Assembly: GCA_045604545.1 (NCBI GenBank)
Contig: JAZUOG010000035.1
Location: 1 to 64,000, forward strand
DNA from: RGIG1959 sp045604545
Lineage (GTDB): Bacteria > Bacillota > Clostridia > Oscillospirales > Acutalibacteraceae
Length of the DNA stretch: 64,000 nucleotides
Direction: 5' to 3'
Shown here one piece after another: positions 34,337-43,019 of the stretch. A program made the translations under genes and the position numbers. The notes under the pieces were generated by a model that was not told the DNA's origin, ran no database searches, and saw nothing but the letters and a program-made list of their open reading frames with translations. How positions within the stretch are numbered: the first letter of the stretch is position 1; the number at the start of each line of letters is the position of its first letter.

Positions 34337-34365
34337 TATAACGGAAAAATTCAAAAATTACAAGT
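34337..34365 (-). promoter_or_regulatory. Promoter of the M50 protease-scpA-scpB-ytfI-ytfJ-dac-rluB operon
   Basis: Minus strand TTGTAA (34360-34365), 17 bases, TATACT (34337-34342), about 54 bases before the protease start. Confidence 0.75.
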
Positions 34366-34396
34366 GATTATCGGAAATTTACCGTTTGGAAACAAA

Positions 34397-34431
34397 AAAA
34401 CACAAGCAAAGACACGCTTTGCCTGTGTTTT
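34397..34431 (-). terminator. Rho-independent terminator of the dockerin-esterase gene
   Basis: A 15-bp stem with one mismatch (AAAACACAAGCAAAG, 34397-34411, with 34417-34431) lies six bases past the stop and is followed on the minus strand by a run of T. Confidence 0.88.
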
Positions 34432-34436
34432 CGTGG

Positions 34437-36608
34437 TTATTGATTGACAATGGTGATCAGAAGCTCACGCACATCCGATGACATAACCTGATCGTCACGG
34501 TCATAGTCCGCCGCGCTCTGCCCTGCCGCAGACAATTCTTCTGCGCCGAGAACAAACATCAGAATCGAACGGGCGTCCAATGTATCGGCGACAGCATCGC
34601 CGTTAACATCACCCATGACAACGATCGTCGCCTCATCGACAACCGAGCCGTTCACAGTCAGACGGAGCGTCATGTCGGTTGCCAGATTGCCGCTGACGGT
34701 ATCACCGTTTGCGGACACCGCCGTAAGATATTCGCTGTTGTCCATCGCCGAAAGCAATTCAGCGACAGTGGTACCTGCCGCTACCCCGTCAAGCAGACCG
34801 TTATTTACGGCGTATTGCCCCGTGATGACGGTCGGTGTCGTCTGACGACCGCTGACAAAGGCGCAGGTCTTCCATGTGGTATAGACATCTGTGTTGCCGG
34901 AGTTGAAGATGTTGACCGCTGTCAGCACCACGTTGCCGCTTACGTCCGCATGACCTTTACCACGGATATATGATGCGAAGTCAAGGAGTTCATCATATTC
35001 GCCCGCCGAAAAGTCCACATCGCCGTTTCCTGCCAGAGCGGAGGCTGTAACGGTGTGAGCGTTGCCTGCCGCATCACGGTAAGACACATGCACGTTCCAG
35101 TAAGCATTACCACTTGCCGCGCAACGCAGATAGGGCGTTTCGTCGATGTTCACGGTGCGGGCATAATCCAGCGTTTCGATATGCGGCCAGTAATAGCCCT
35201 CGCCGCCTTTATACAGCGTCACCGTACCGTCCGTCGCACCGTAATACGGCCAGATGTACGAGCCGTTGGATTCCATGGGCGCAACCGCAATATATTGACG
35301 CGGCATGATATCCACAGCCGTTGCCTGCGACATTGCCTCTTTGAGCGCCTTCAGGCGTACACCGAGACGGTATTGATCGGTCACGCCATGAGCAAGATCG
35401 GTCTGCGCCCATGTGATTGCTGACTGCAAAGCGGCAGAAGGCGACGCCACGGCTTTGGCCGTATCGAGTGCTGTCTGTACCTGAGCGGCCGTCGCAAAAT
35501 CGGAGAAATACTCCGATGACAGCATATGGGTCTTGATAAAGTTGATAAGCACCTGTGCGGCGGTGGCGTGCTGTGCCACGTTCGGATGCGCATAGCCGCC
35601 GTCAGCACCGTAAGGAAGCTCGCAGTAGTAATAGCCGTCAGCCGCTCCGCCGGCTTCTTCGATGATCGTCGGAAGCAGACCGGGATACACAACGCCCATC
35701 ATACCCGTGACCCACACGATCTTCGATCCGGGGTTTTTCTGTCGTGCCATCGAAAGAAGATTCAACGCACCCGCTTTGAAACCCGCTTCGGTAAGTCCTG
35801 TCTTGGACGCCGACTGATAATCGTTGGTGCCGAGATTGATGATCACCAGATCAGCGGGCGGATCGAAGGCATACAGATCCTTGTCGCGCCACATATTGGT
35901 ATAGGGATACAGTTGTTGCAGGTTGACACCGTCGGTGTTAAACCCACTGACACAGCCGTAACCGCTCGCCTGTGTGATGCGGACGTTACCGCCGAGCGCT
36001 TCACCCGTGAGATAGGCGTAGCTCTTGGTACCGTCGATAAACACGGGATAGTCGGCATTGATAGATTGATCGGAAGAGGTCGACCACATGCTGGCACCCG
36101 CGGAGATGGAGTCGCCGATGACTTCAATGGTGATCTTGTCAAGCGGCGGGGTGGCAAGCGGTGTGCCGCTGAAGGTCACGTTTGACACCTTCATCTGCGA
36201 AATGACGGCTTCCGTCTGTTTATATACTTCGATGTGATGAATGCCGTTTGCAAGCCCCGATGCCAGCGTGACGGTTTTGGTGACGGTGGTACTCTTCTTG
36301 CCGGCGTCCAGTTGCACACGATTGCGCACGCCGTCGACGATCACCGTCAGATAGAGGTCGGTGCTGTAACTGCAACGGATATCCGCCGTCATCGTGACAT
36401 TGCCGTTGCCGTTGAAATAAAACTCAAAGCCGGAGGAAGTCGTGTCCATTTCGAGAGCCGTGCCGTCAAGCTGAACACGTCCTTGTGTTTTGTAATACCC
36501 TTCCAGACGCAACATATCCCACGTTGTTGATGCCGCAGATGCAGACAGCGGCATCATCGTCAACAGCAGGCAAAGTGCCAGTACCAGCGTCAAAATTCTC
36601 GACTTCAT
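34437..36608 (-). CDS. Secreted SGNH/CE2-like carbohydrate esterase with C-terminal dockerin
   Basis: The 723-aa protein (AAGGAG eight bases before the ATG) has a signal peptide ending SASA-A. An N-terminal beta-sandwich (30-150) and an SGNH hydrolase domain (about 158-362) follow, with Ser167 in GDSISAG, Asn262 in NLGTND and His341 in YAHPN. This jelly-roll plus SGNH order is that of family CE2 acetyl esterases. A helical region (365-430) and a beta-rich module (about 480-585) come next. An SLH/dockerin-associated Ig-like stretch (590-663) then leads to a dockerin (666-721), with repeats GDVNGDAVADTLDAR and DYDRDDQVMSSDVREL. It lies 20 bases after luxS, so it may share that transcript. Confidence 0.85.
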   Translation of the reverse strand: MKSRILTLVLALCLLLTMMPLSASAASTTWDMLRLEGYYKTQGRVQLDGTALEMDTTSSGFEFYFNGNGNVTMTADIRCSYSTDLYLTVIVDGVRNRVQLDAGKKSTTVTKTVTLASGLANGIHHIEVYKQTEAVISQMKVSNVTFSGTPLATPPLDKITIEVIGDSISAGASMWSTSSDQSINADYPVFIDGTKSYAYLTGEALGGNVRITQASGYGCVSGFNTDGVNLQQLYPYTNMWRDKDLYAFDPPADLVIINLGTNDYQSASKTGLTEAGFKAGALNLLSMARQKNPGSKIVWVTGMMGVVYPGLLPTIIEEAGGAADGYYYCELPYGADGGYAHPNVAQHATAAQVLINFIKTHMLSSEYFSDFATAAQVQTALDTAKAVASPSAALQSAITWAQTDLAHGVTDQYRLGVRLKALKEAMSQATAVDIMPRQYIAVAPMESNGSYIWPYYGATDGTVTLYKGGEGYYWPHIETLDYARTVNIDETPYLRCAASGNAYWNVHVSYRDAAGNAHTVTASALAGNGDVDFSAGEYDELLDFASYIRGKGHADVSGNVVLTAVNIFNSGNTDVYTTWKTCAFVSGRQTTPTVITGQYAVNNGLLDGVAAGTTVAELLSAMDNSEYLTAVSANGDTVSGNLATDMTLRLTVNGSVVDEATIVVMGDVNGDAVADTLDARSILMFVLGAEELSAAGQSAADYDRDDQVMSSDVRELLITIVNQ

Positions 36609-36628
36609 TGCACACACTCCTTTTTACA

Positions 36629-37081
36629 TCAATACCGCATATCGGCGGCGGTTTTCGTACTCAACACAGACACCATGTCCGCGGCGTACGCCTTCGCGCC
36701 GACAAGGTCATGCTCTTTCCAGTTGCCGCATTCCACAGCAGAGGCACCGGGAATATCGCCTTCGTAATCGGCAATAAACCGAAGCGTGTCTTTGATCAAC
36801 GAAAGCACTTCGTCATCGCTCATCTCACGGGTCAGGAAATAAAATCCCGTGCGGCAACCCATCGGTCCGAAATAAATGATGTTCTGCGAAAACACACTGT
36901 TTCGCACATACGTTGCAAACAGGTGTTCAATCGTGTGTACAGCGGGCATCTCCAGAAACGGCGGTGTATTCGGAAGGATAAAACGGATATCCCATGTATC
37001 GATGTCGCCGTCCTTGCGCGAAAGATACACGCCTTTTTGTAATGTATTGTGATCGATTTCAAAGCTGGCGATGCGTTTCAT
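36629..37081 (-). CDS. luxS: S-ribosylhomocysteine lyase
   Basis: LuxS converts S-ribosylhomocysteine to homocysteine and DPD, the precursor of autoinducer-2. The 150-aa protein has the metal site H49-x-x-E52-H53, Cys118 as third ligand and catalytic Cys76 in GPMGCRTGFY. Start MKRIASFEIDH has AGGAGG upstream and overlaps the end of the phospholipase-like gene by 23 bases. The pfs (SAH nucleosidase) gene is not in this window. Confidence 0.96.
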   Translation of the reverse strand: MKRIASFEIDHNTLQKGVYLSRKDGDIDTWDIRFILPNTPPFLEMPAVHTIEHLFATYVRNSVFSQNIIYFGPMGCRTGFYFLTREMSDDEVLSLIKDTLRFIADYEGDIPGASAVECGNWKEHDLVGAKAYAADMVSVLSTKTAADMRY

Positions 37082-37994
37082 CGGCAGACTCCTCCTTTGT
37101 AAAGCGGATTCCCGCAAAATCCATATCCTGTGTTAAGGCAAAACCGTCAGCACCGCTTTGCCATCGGTCGATCAGCGTCACCGCCAAATCGACCGTTTCG
37201 TCTCGCAAAGCCGCCGCATCATCACAGCGGACGACACGCTCCCATTCCCACGGTTCGTGTGCCGTGTTGAGATAATCAAAATCATCGATCCGATCGGTAC
37301 GAATAAGCGACGAATACCACGCCCCTTTTCGTGTGACAGTTTCCAAAACGCGGAACGCTGTCCTCTTAATGCCGAAACGATCGGTCATCAGCCGCATGGA
37401 GTGGCGCATATCCGCTGTCAGTTTTTTCAGCTTTGTTTCAGCAATATCCGTTTCCAGCATACGGGAAAGTAACCGACGATACAACCATGCGAGGGCTTTA
37501 TCGCGTGAGATGTCCCGTTTCGGCGTGACCGTCAGCAGTGAAACGCGAGACACGGGAGAAGACAGATCGTTTTGAGCAAACCACGTATCCAGCGCACTTT
37601 CATAACGATAGTGATAGGGTTCACTGACGCGACCGAATGTCGGAAACTGTTTGGCAAGTATGTTTTGGCGGGAACAGACAAACGGGTGGAATGTGCGGTC
37701 GGCGGCGTAATGACACAGAAATCCGCACACATAACTATCGAGAATATGACGGTATTCCTGCGGTGCACAGCTTACAAGCGTTCGCAAGGTATCAAATAAC
37801 CGCGACGGCTGTGATTCATGAAGTGCGTTGCCGAGCGGCAGACCGTTTTTGCCCGGCAACCATGGATAAGCGCGAAAGAAAAACAACAGATCGGGTCCTT
37901 GCGCACCAAGCAAAAAGGCTTCGTTGTCAATATGCGGCGGGCAGTGCGGTAACACCCGTTTGGCCAAACAATAATGAGTGAGCATGGCAGGCAT
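37059..37994 (-). CDS. Zinc-dependent phospholipase C family protein
   Basis: The 311-aa protein begins MPAMLTHYCLAKRVL and has GAQGPDLLFF, GFLCHYAADRTFHPFV and YHYRYESALDTWF. These His/Asp-rich helices are the fingerprint of the Zn_dep_PLPC family. No signal peptide is present, so it is probably cytoplasmic and its substrate is unclear. Its start codon shares one base with the stop of the rluD-type gene (TGATG), a tight coupling. Confidence 0.88.
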   Translation of the reverse strand: MPAMLTHYCLAKRVLPHCPPHIDNEAFLLGAQGPDLLFFFRAYPWLPGKNGLPLGNALHESQPSRLFDTLRTLVSCAPQEYRHILDSYVCGFLCHYAADRTFHPFVCSRQNILAKQFPTFGRVSEPYHYRYESALDTWFAQNDLSSPVSRVSLLTVTPKRDISRDKALAWLYRRLLSRMLETDIAETKLKKLTADMRHSMRLMTDRFGIKRTAFRVLETVTRKGAWYSSLIRTDRIDDFDYLNTAHEPWEWERVVRCDDAAALRDETVDLAVTLIDRWQSGADGFALTQDMDFAGIRFTKEESADETHRQL

Positions 37995-38878
37995 CAGATC
38001 GTCACCTCCAGACCGTGAGAAGCGATCAGTTCGCGCATATCCTCAGGGAGCGGCGCATGAAGCAACAGCGTCTCTCCCGTCATAGGCTGTGTAAACGTCA
38101 TGTCGGCGCAATGAAGCGCGTGACGCGGAAAACGGTCGTCATCCGAATACATGGTATCGCCGACAAGAGGATATCCCAGCCACGACATATGTACACGGAT
38201 CTGGTGAGTGCGTCCCGTTTCAAGGACGATCGACAGCACCGAAACCTTGCCGTCGGTGGCAAGCGATTCCCAGTGTGTGACAGAGGGTTTTCCGCCCTCT
38301 CCCACCTCGCGCTGGATCGCACATCCCTCTTTGATGCGGATCGGTTCATCAACCGTGCCTTTTCCGCGAAGCTCACCGTTGACCACCGCAATATAGCGTT
38401 TTTTTGCCGCATCGCGCATCACGAAGGTTACATGCGGATTTTTCGCGGCAAGCACCAGACCGCTGGTGTTACGATCAAGGCGGTTGAGCGGGCGAAAGCT
38501 GAGAGGTGTTCCCTTTTGCTCAAAATACGCCACCACCGCGTTGGCAAGTGTGGGATCGGTTTTTCCCGCAGACGGATGTACCGCCAGATAGGGCGGTTTA
38601 TTGATGACCAACACATCATCGTCCTCAAACACAATATCCAGCGGCAATGTCATACCATCAATGCGTACCGCGTCGGTTGGCATGGTCACCGTCAGCGTCT
38701 GTCCCGCTTTGAGCGGGTCAATGGTACGTACGTGAACACCGTCAAGCATCATGCCGTTTTCCACGCGCTTGAGTTTGACGACCATACGCCAGCTCATGCC
38801 GCATTCGCGGCGCAAAAAGGTTTGCACCGTTTGCCCGTCCATTTCGGGAGGTATCACATAGGATATGACGTGCGGCAT
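37994..38878 (-). CDS. RluA/RluD family pseudouridine synthase
   Basis: The 294-aa protein has an N-terminal S4-like domain (WRMVVKLKRVENGMMLDG...) and a catalytic domain with PLNRLDRNTSGLVLAAK, in which Asp is the catalytic residue. It also has YIAVVNGEL and TGRTHQIRVHMSWLGYPLVGD. It acts on 23S rRNA or tRNA uridines; the exact target cannot be assigned. Its AAAGGAG lies ten bases from the ATG, and it is separated from ilvE only by the ilvE terminator. Confidence 0.9.
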   Translation of the reverse strand: MPHVISYVIPPEMDGQTVQTFLRRECGMSWRMVVKLKRVENGMMLDGVHVRTIDPLKAGQTLTVTMPTDAVRIDGMTLPLDIVFEDDDVLVINKPPYLAVHPSAGKTDPTLANAVVAYFEQKGTPLSFRPLNRLDRNTSGLVLAAKNPHVTFVMRDAAKKRYIAVVNGELRGKGTVDEPIRIKEGCAIQREVGEGGKPSVTHWESLATDGKVSVLSIVLETGRTHQIRVHMSWLGYPLVGDTMYSDDDRFPRHALHCADMTFTQPMTGETLLLHAPLPEDMRELIASHGLEVTI

Positions 38879-38898
38879 AGGGCATCTCCTTTGGGTAA

Positions 38899-38936
38899 AA
38901 AAGCGCGATCGGACAAGGGTGTCAAACCGCGCTTTT
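38899..38936 (-). terminator. Terminator between ilvE and the rluD-type operon
   Basis: AAAAGCGCG (38899-38907) pairs with CGCGCTTTT (38928-38936) around an inner GACA/TGTC hairpin, followed on the minus strand by CTTTTTTACC. Only about 18 bases separate it from the next start codon, leaving no room for a promoter after it. Confidence 0.8.
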
Positions 38937-38952
38937 GAAAGTTTTTCAGTTA

Positions 38953-40023
38953 TCAGTCGACAGCAACCGTCCAGCCGAAGGGATCGGCGGTTCTGCCGTT
39001 TTGCAGATCGGTGAGCGAATCGTAGAGCTTCTGAGCAACCTCGCCGATCTCACCGTTGTTGATAGAGATCACCTGATCGTCCACCTTCAGCGAGCCGATG
39101 GGAGAAATGACGGCAGCGGTGCCGGTGCCGAAAGCTTCCTCAAGCGTGCCGTTCGCAGCAGCGTCAACGACCTCTTGGAGAGCCAGCGGGCGCTCCTCCA
39201 CCTCAACGCCCCACGATTTGAGCATCTCGATGCAGGACATGCGGGTGATGCCGCCGAGAATGCTGCCCTGAAGCGCGGGCGTGATGACCTTGCCGCCGAT
39301 TTTGAAGAAGACATTCATGGTGCCGACTTCTTCGATATACTTTCTTTCAACGCCGTCAAGCCACAGCACCTGCGTGTAGCCCTGAGAAGCCGCCACTTCC
39401 TGCGCCTTGAGCGAGGACGCATAGTTACCCGCCGTTTTGGCAAAGCCTGTGCCGCCCTTGACAGCGCGAACATACTGACGCTCAACATAGATCTTCACGG
39501 GGTTGAGACCTTCGGGATAGTAGCAACCGACAGGAGACAGAATGACCATAAAGATCAGATGCTCTGCGGGATGAACGCCGACATGGGGATCGACGGAAAT
39601 GATAAACGGGCGGATATACAGCGAGGTGTCGGGAGCATCGGGAATCCAGTCTTTTTCGATGGAAACCAGTTTCTTGACAGCCTCAACGGCAAATTCCTCG
39701 TCGATGGCGGGAATGCACAGACGCTCGTTGGAAAGGTTCAGACGCGCCATGTTGCGGTCGGGACGGAACAGCAGAACGCGTCCGTCGGGGGCACGATACG
39801 CCTTCATGCCCTCGAACACTTCCTGACCGTAGTGCAGGCACATGGCGGCAGGATCGAGAGACAGCGGGCCGTAAGGCACGATGCGGGCATCGTGCCAGCC
39901 CTGACCGGCATCGTAGTTCATCATGAACATGTGATCGGTGAAATAATTACCGAAGCCGAGCTTGGAAGCGTCGGTCGGTTTGGCTTTCCGTGTTTTGGCG
40001 AGTTCCACACGAATCTCTTGCAT
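38953..40023 (-). CDS. ilvE: Branched-chain amino acid aminotransferase
   Basis: This PLP enzyme of fold type IV makes Leu, Ile and Val from their keto acids. The 356-aa protein has KLGFGNYFTDHMFMM, QEVFEGMKAYR, the PLP-lysine region GGTGFAKTAGNYASSLKAQ, WLDGVERKYIEEVGTMN and GSILGGITRMS. Length and motifs fit the group II BCATs of Firmicutes. AAGGAG precedes the ATG. It has its own promoter (40080-40108) and no T-box leader. Confidence 0.95.
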   Translation of the reverse strand: MQEIRVELAKTRKAKPTDASKLGFGNYFTDHMFMMNYDAGQGWHDARIVPYGPLSLDPAAMCLHYGQEVFEGMKAYRAPDGRVLLFRPDRNMARLNLSNERLCIPAIDEEFAVEAVKKLVSIEKDWIPDAPDTSLYIRPFIISVDPHVGVHPAEHLIFMVILSPVGCYYPEGLNPVKIYVERQYVRAVKGGTGFAKTAGNYASSLKAQEVAASQGYTQVLWLDGVERKYIEEVGTMNVFFKIGGKVITPALQGSILGGITRMSCIEMLKSWGVEVEERPLALQEVVDAAANGTLEEAFGTGTAAVISPIGSLKVDDQVISINNGEIGEVAQKLYDSLTDLQNGRTADPFGWTVAVD

Positions 40024-40079
40024 AAAACAGCACTCCTTTTGATAGGCGGTGCGTTGACCGTCATTTAAAATGTAAAACC

Positions 40080-40108
40080 ATTATAGGCTCTTTTTATGAG
40101 AATTGCAA
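40080..40108 (-). promoter_or_regulatory. Promoter of ilvE
   Basis: Minus strand TTGCAA (40103-40108), 17 bases, TATAAT (40080-40085), with a leader of only about 50 bases. Confidence 0.82.
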
Positions 40109-40168
40109 GAACTTCTCTCTTCGTTTTACATTTTTTTGCAGATTACAGGGATTAAGAAGCAAAAGCAC

Positions 40169-40196
40169 TTGTAATTTTTTTGTTTTCTGTTAAAAT
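40169..40196 (+). promoter_or_regulatory. Promoter of metG-tatD
   Basis: TTGTAA (40169-40174), 16 bases, TAAAAT (40191-40196), about 34 bases before the metG ATG; it faces away from the ilvE promoter. Confidence 0.6.
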
Positions 40197-40230
40197 TAAG
40201 TATATATGTCCGCAAAGGAGTGACGTTTTC

Positions 40231-42186
40231 ATGAAACAACCGTTTTACATTACCACCGCCATCGCGTATGCTTCGCGCAAGCCGCACATCGGCAACTGCT
40301 ACGACATTGTGTTGGCGGATATGATCGCACGCTATAAGCGTATGACCGGCTACGACGTGGTGTTCCAGACGGGTTCCGACGAACACGGTCAGAAGATCGA
40401 AGATATTGCCAAAGAACAGGGTATTCAGCCGCAGGAGTATGTCGACAGCACCGCCGCGCTCATCAAAGAGCAATGGGACTGCCTGAACACCACCTATGAC
40501 AAGTTTATCCGCACCACCGACGCCGATCACAAGCGCGTGGTACAGAAAATCTTCAAAAAGCTCTACGATCAAGGCGATATTTACAAGAGTGAATACGAAG
40601 GCAAATACTGCATTCCCTGTGAATCCTTCTTCACCGCTTCCCAGCTGGTGGACGGCAAATGCCCCGACTGCGGTCGCGATGTGACCGATGCCAAAGAAGA
40701 AGCGTATTTCCTCAAGCTGAGCAAGTACCAGGATCAGCTGATGGAGTACTATGAGCAAAATCCCGACTTCTTCCGCCCCGCTTCCCGCAAAGCGGAAATG
40801 GTCAACAACTTCTTAAAGCCCGGACTGTCGGATCTGTGCGTATCACGCAGCACCTTCAAATGGGGCGTTCCTGTGGAATTTGATGACCGTCATGTAGTGT
40901 ATGTCTGGATCGATGCACTGAGCAACTATATCACCGGTCTCGGCTACGATCCCGACGGCAGCAGTGAGAAATTCAACAAGTACTGGCCCGCTGACCTGCA
41001 CGTCATTGGTAAGGATATCGTCCGTTTCCACACCATTTACTGGCCGATCATTCTGATGGCGCTCGGCGTGCCGCTTCCGAAGCAGGTTCTCGGTCACCCG
41101 TGGTTGCTGTCCGGCGAGGACAAAATGAGTAAATCCCGCGGCAATGTCATTTACGCCGACAAGCTCGTGGAACGTTTCGGCACTGATGCTGTTCGCTACT
41201 ACCTGCTGTCCGAGATGCCCTACGGCAACGACGGCACCATCACCTACGAGAGCTTCATCACCAAGTTTAACGCCGATCTCGCCAACACGCTCGGTAACCT
41301 TGTCAACCGCAGTATCGCGATGACCAACAAGTATTTCGGCGGCACGGTGAACGCCCCCGCCGAGATTGCCGATGAGCTCGACAAAGATCTGTATCAGACT
41401 GCCGATGACGTTCTCAAACAGTATACGGCATTCATGGAAGACTACCGAAACGCCGATGCCGCAAACGCGATCATGACACTTGCCAAGCGTTGCAACAAAT
41501 ACATTGACGAGACGGCACCATGGGTGCTCGCCAAAGACGAAGCGCAAAAAGACCGTCTGCAGACGGTGCTTTACAACCTGCTGGAGAACATTCGCAAGCT
41601 GGCTGTCATGCTCACCCCCTTCATTCCCTCTGCCTGCGAATCCATCGCTTCTCAGCTTCAGATCGGCGAAGATGCGGTTACGCTCGAATCCCTTTCTGTC
41701 GCAACACCGAGTTTCTCGGTCGGCACCGCACAACCGCTGTTTGCCCGTATCGATATGCAGAAGGTGCTTGATGAAATCGCCGCAGAAGCGGCGGCCAACG
41801 CACCTGTCGAAGAAGAAGAAACGGACGTTGAAAACGTGGCATTCCTTCCCGAGATCGCTTATGATGATTTCATGAAGGTGGATCTGCGCGTGGCGAAAAT
41901 CGTCAACTGCGAGCCGATCAAAAAAGCCAAAAAGCTCCTCAAGCTGACGCTTGATGACGGAAGCGGCACTCCCCGCACAGTCGCTTCGGGCATCGCCAAA
42001 TACTACACTCCCGATGAGCTTGTCGGCAAATCGGTCATTCTGGTTGCCAACCTCAAACCCGCGGTGCTCTGCGGCGTGGAAAGTTGCGGCATGATCCTGG
42101 CGGCGGATGCGAAAAAAGCCGACGGCAGTGAAGACGTTCGCGTGATCTTTGTTGACGGCATTGCCCCCGGCAGTACCATTCGGTGA
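40231..42186 (+). CDS. metG: Methionyl-tRNA synthetase
   Basis: MetG charges tRNA-Met, feeding Fmt. The 651-aa class I synthetase has the HIGH-like PHIGN, a zinc knuckle (CIPC...CPDC) and KMSKS within GEDKMSKSRGN. An anticodon-binding helical domain follows, and a C-terminal EMAP/tRNA-binding domain (about 545-651: DLRVAKIVNCEPIKKAKKLL) allows dimerisation. AAAGGAG lies ahead of the ATG; the frame upstream of it has no ribosome site. The metG-tatD order is conserved in Firmicutes. Confidence 0.96.
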   Translation: MKQPFYITTAIAYASRKPHIGNCYDIVLADMIARYKRMTGYDVVFQTGSDEHGQKIEDIAKEQGIQPQEYVDSTAALIKEQWDCLNTTYDKFIRTTDADHKRVVQKIFKKLYDQGDIYKSEYEGKYCIPCESFFTASQLVDGKCPDCGRDVTDAKEEAYFLKLSKYQDQLMEYYEQNPDFFRPASRKAEMVNNFLKPGLSDLCVSRSTFKWGVPVEFDDRHVVYVWIDALSNYITGLGYDPDGSSEKFNKYWPADLHVIGKDIVRFHTIYWPIILMALGVPLPKQVLGHPWLLSGEDKMSKSRGNVIYADKLVERFGTDAVRYYLLSEMPYGNDGTITYESFITKFNADLANTLGNLVNRSIAMTNKYFGGTVNAPAEIADELDKDLYQTADDVLKQYTAFMEDYRNADAANAIMTLAKRCNKYIDETAPWVLAKDEAQKDRLQTVLYNLLENIRKLAVMLTPFIPSACESIASQLQIGEDAVTLESLSVATPSFSVGTAQPLFARIDMQKVLDEIAAEAAANAPVEEEETDVENVAFLPEIAYDDFMKVDLRVAKIVNCEPIKKAKKLLKLTLDDGSGTPRTVASGIAKYYTPDELVGKSVILVANLKPAVLCGVESCGMILAADAKKADGSEDVRVIFVDGIAPGSTIR

Positions 42187-42191
42187 TCACC

Positions 42192-42953
42192 ATGACCATG
42201 ATATTTGATACACACGCGCATTATGATGACGGTCGCTTTGACAGCGACCGTCATGCGCTCTTATCCTCTATGCCGCAAAACGGCGTATGCGGTATCATCA
42301 ACTGCGCAACCGATCTCGCATCAAGTCACCGTATGATCGAGCTTTCACAACGCTACGATCACTGCTTTGCGGCGGTAGGATTCCACCCCGAAAATCTGGA
42401 GGGCGCCGATTTCAACGATCTCGATACAATCACCGCACTGCTCGACCGTGAAAAAGTCGTTGCTGTCGGCGAAATCGGTCTTGACTATTACTGGGACTCC
42501 TCCCCTCGCCCCGTTCAACAGGAATGGTTTGTCAAACAAATGCAACTGGCAAAAGAGCATAACCTTCCCGTGATCGTGCACGACCGCGATGCTCACGAAG
42601 ACACCCTTCGCCTTCTTGGGCAGGAGCGTCCTACAGGCGTGTTACACGCATTTTCGGGCAGTGCGGAAATGGCAAAGGAAGTGCTCAAGCTCGGTATGTA
42701 CATTGGACTGGGCGGCGTTGTGACCTTCAAAAATGCCAGAAAGACCGTTGAGGTTGCGCAGATGGTGCCGCTTGACCGTCTTTTACTGGAGACAGACGCA
42801 CCTTACATGGCGCCCGAGCCATTTCGCGGAAGACGAAACGATTCGACGCTGATCGTCCATGTCGCCGAGAAGATCGCCGAAATTCGCGGTTGTACCAAAG
42901 AAGACATTCTGAACGCCACCGAACAGAACGCAAGACGGTTGTTCGGCATATAA
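42192..42953 (+). CDS. tatD: TatD family metal-dependent hydrolase/DNase
   Basis: The 253-aa TIM-barrel protein has DTHAHYDD (metal ligands), GEIGLDYYW, VIVHDRDA, LHAFSGS and LLLETDAPYMAPEP, the full TatD set. Family members are Mg-dependent deoxyribonucleases with a role in DNA repair or quality control. The start is ambiguous: GTG at 42183 overlaps the metG stop, with ATGs at 42192 and 42198. GGTGAT just before favours the ATGs. Confidence 0.92.
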   Translation: MTMIFDTHAHYDDGRFDSDRHALLSSMPQNGVCGIINCATDLASSHRMIELSQRYDHCFAAVGFHPENLEGADFNDLDTITALLDREKVVAVGEIGLDYYWDSSPRPVQQEWFVKQMQLAKEHNLPVIVHDRDAHEDTLRLLGQERPTGVLHAFSGSAEMAKEVLKLGMYIGLGGVVTFKNARKTVEVAQMVPLDRLLLETDAPYMAPEPFRGRRNDSTLIVHVAEKIAEIRGCTKEDILNATEQNARRLFGI

Positions 42954-42962
42954 ATTCTACAT

Positions 42963-43006
42963 AAAAAGGACGCTGAGTGAATCATACATCACTCAGCGTC
43001 CTTTTT
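42963..43006. terminator. Bidirectional terminator between tatD and the cohesin gene
   Basis: An 18-bp perfect stem (42963-42980 with 42989-43006) with A-run on one side and T-run on the other, placed between two convergent genes. Confidence 0.93.
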
Positions 43007-43019
43007 GTTCATGTAATAA

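Noticed and set aside
40024..40230. T-box or riboswitch leaders for ilvE or metG
   Set aside because: Both promoters lie within about 60 bases of the start codons, leaving leaders too short for a T-box or SAM riboswitch.
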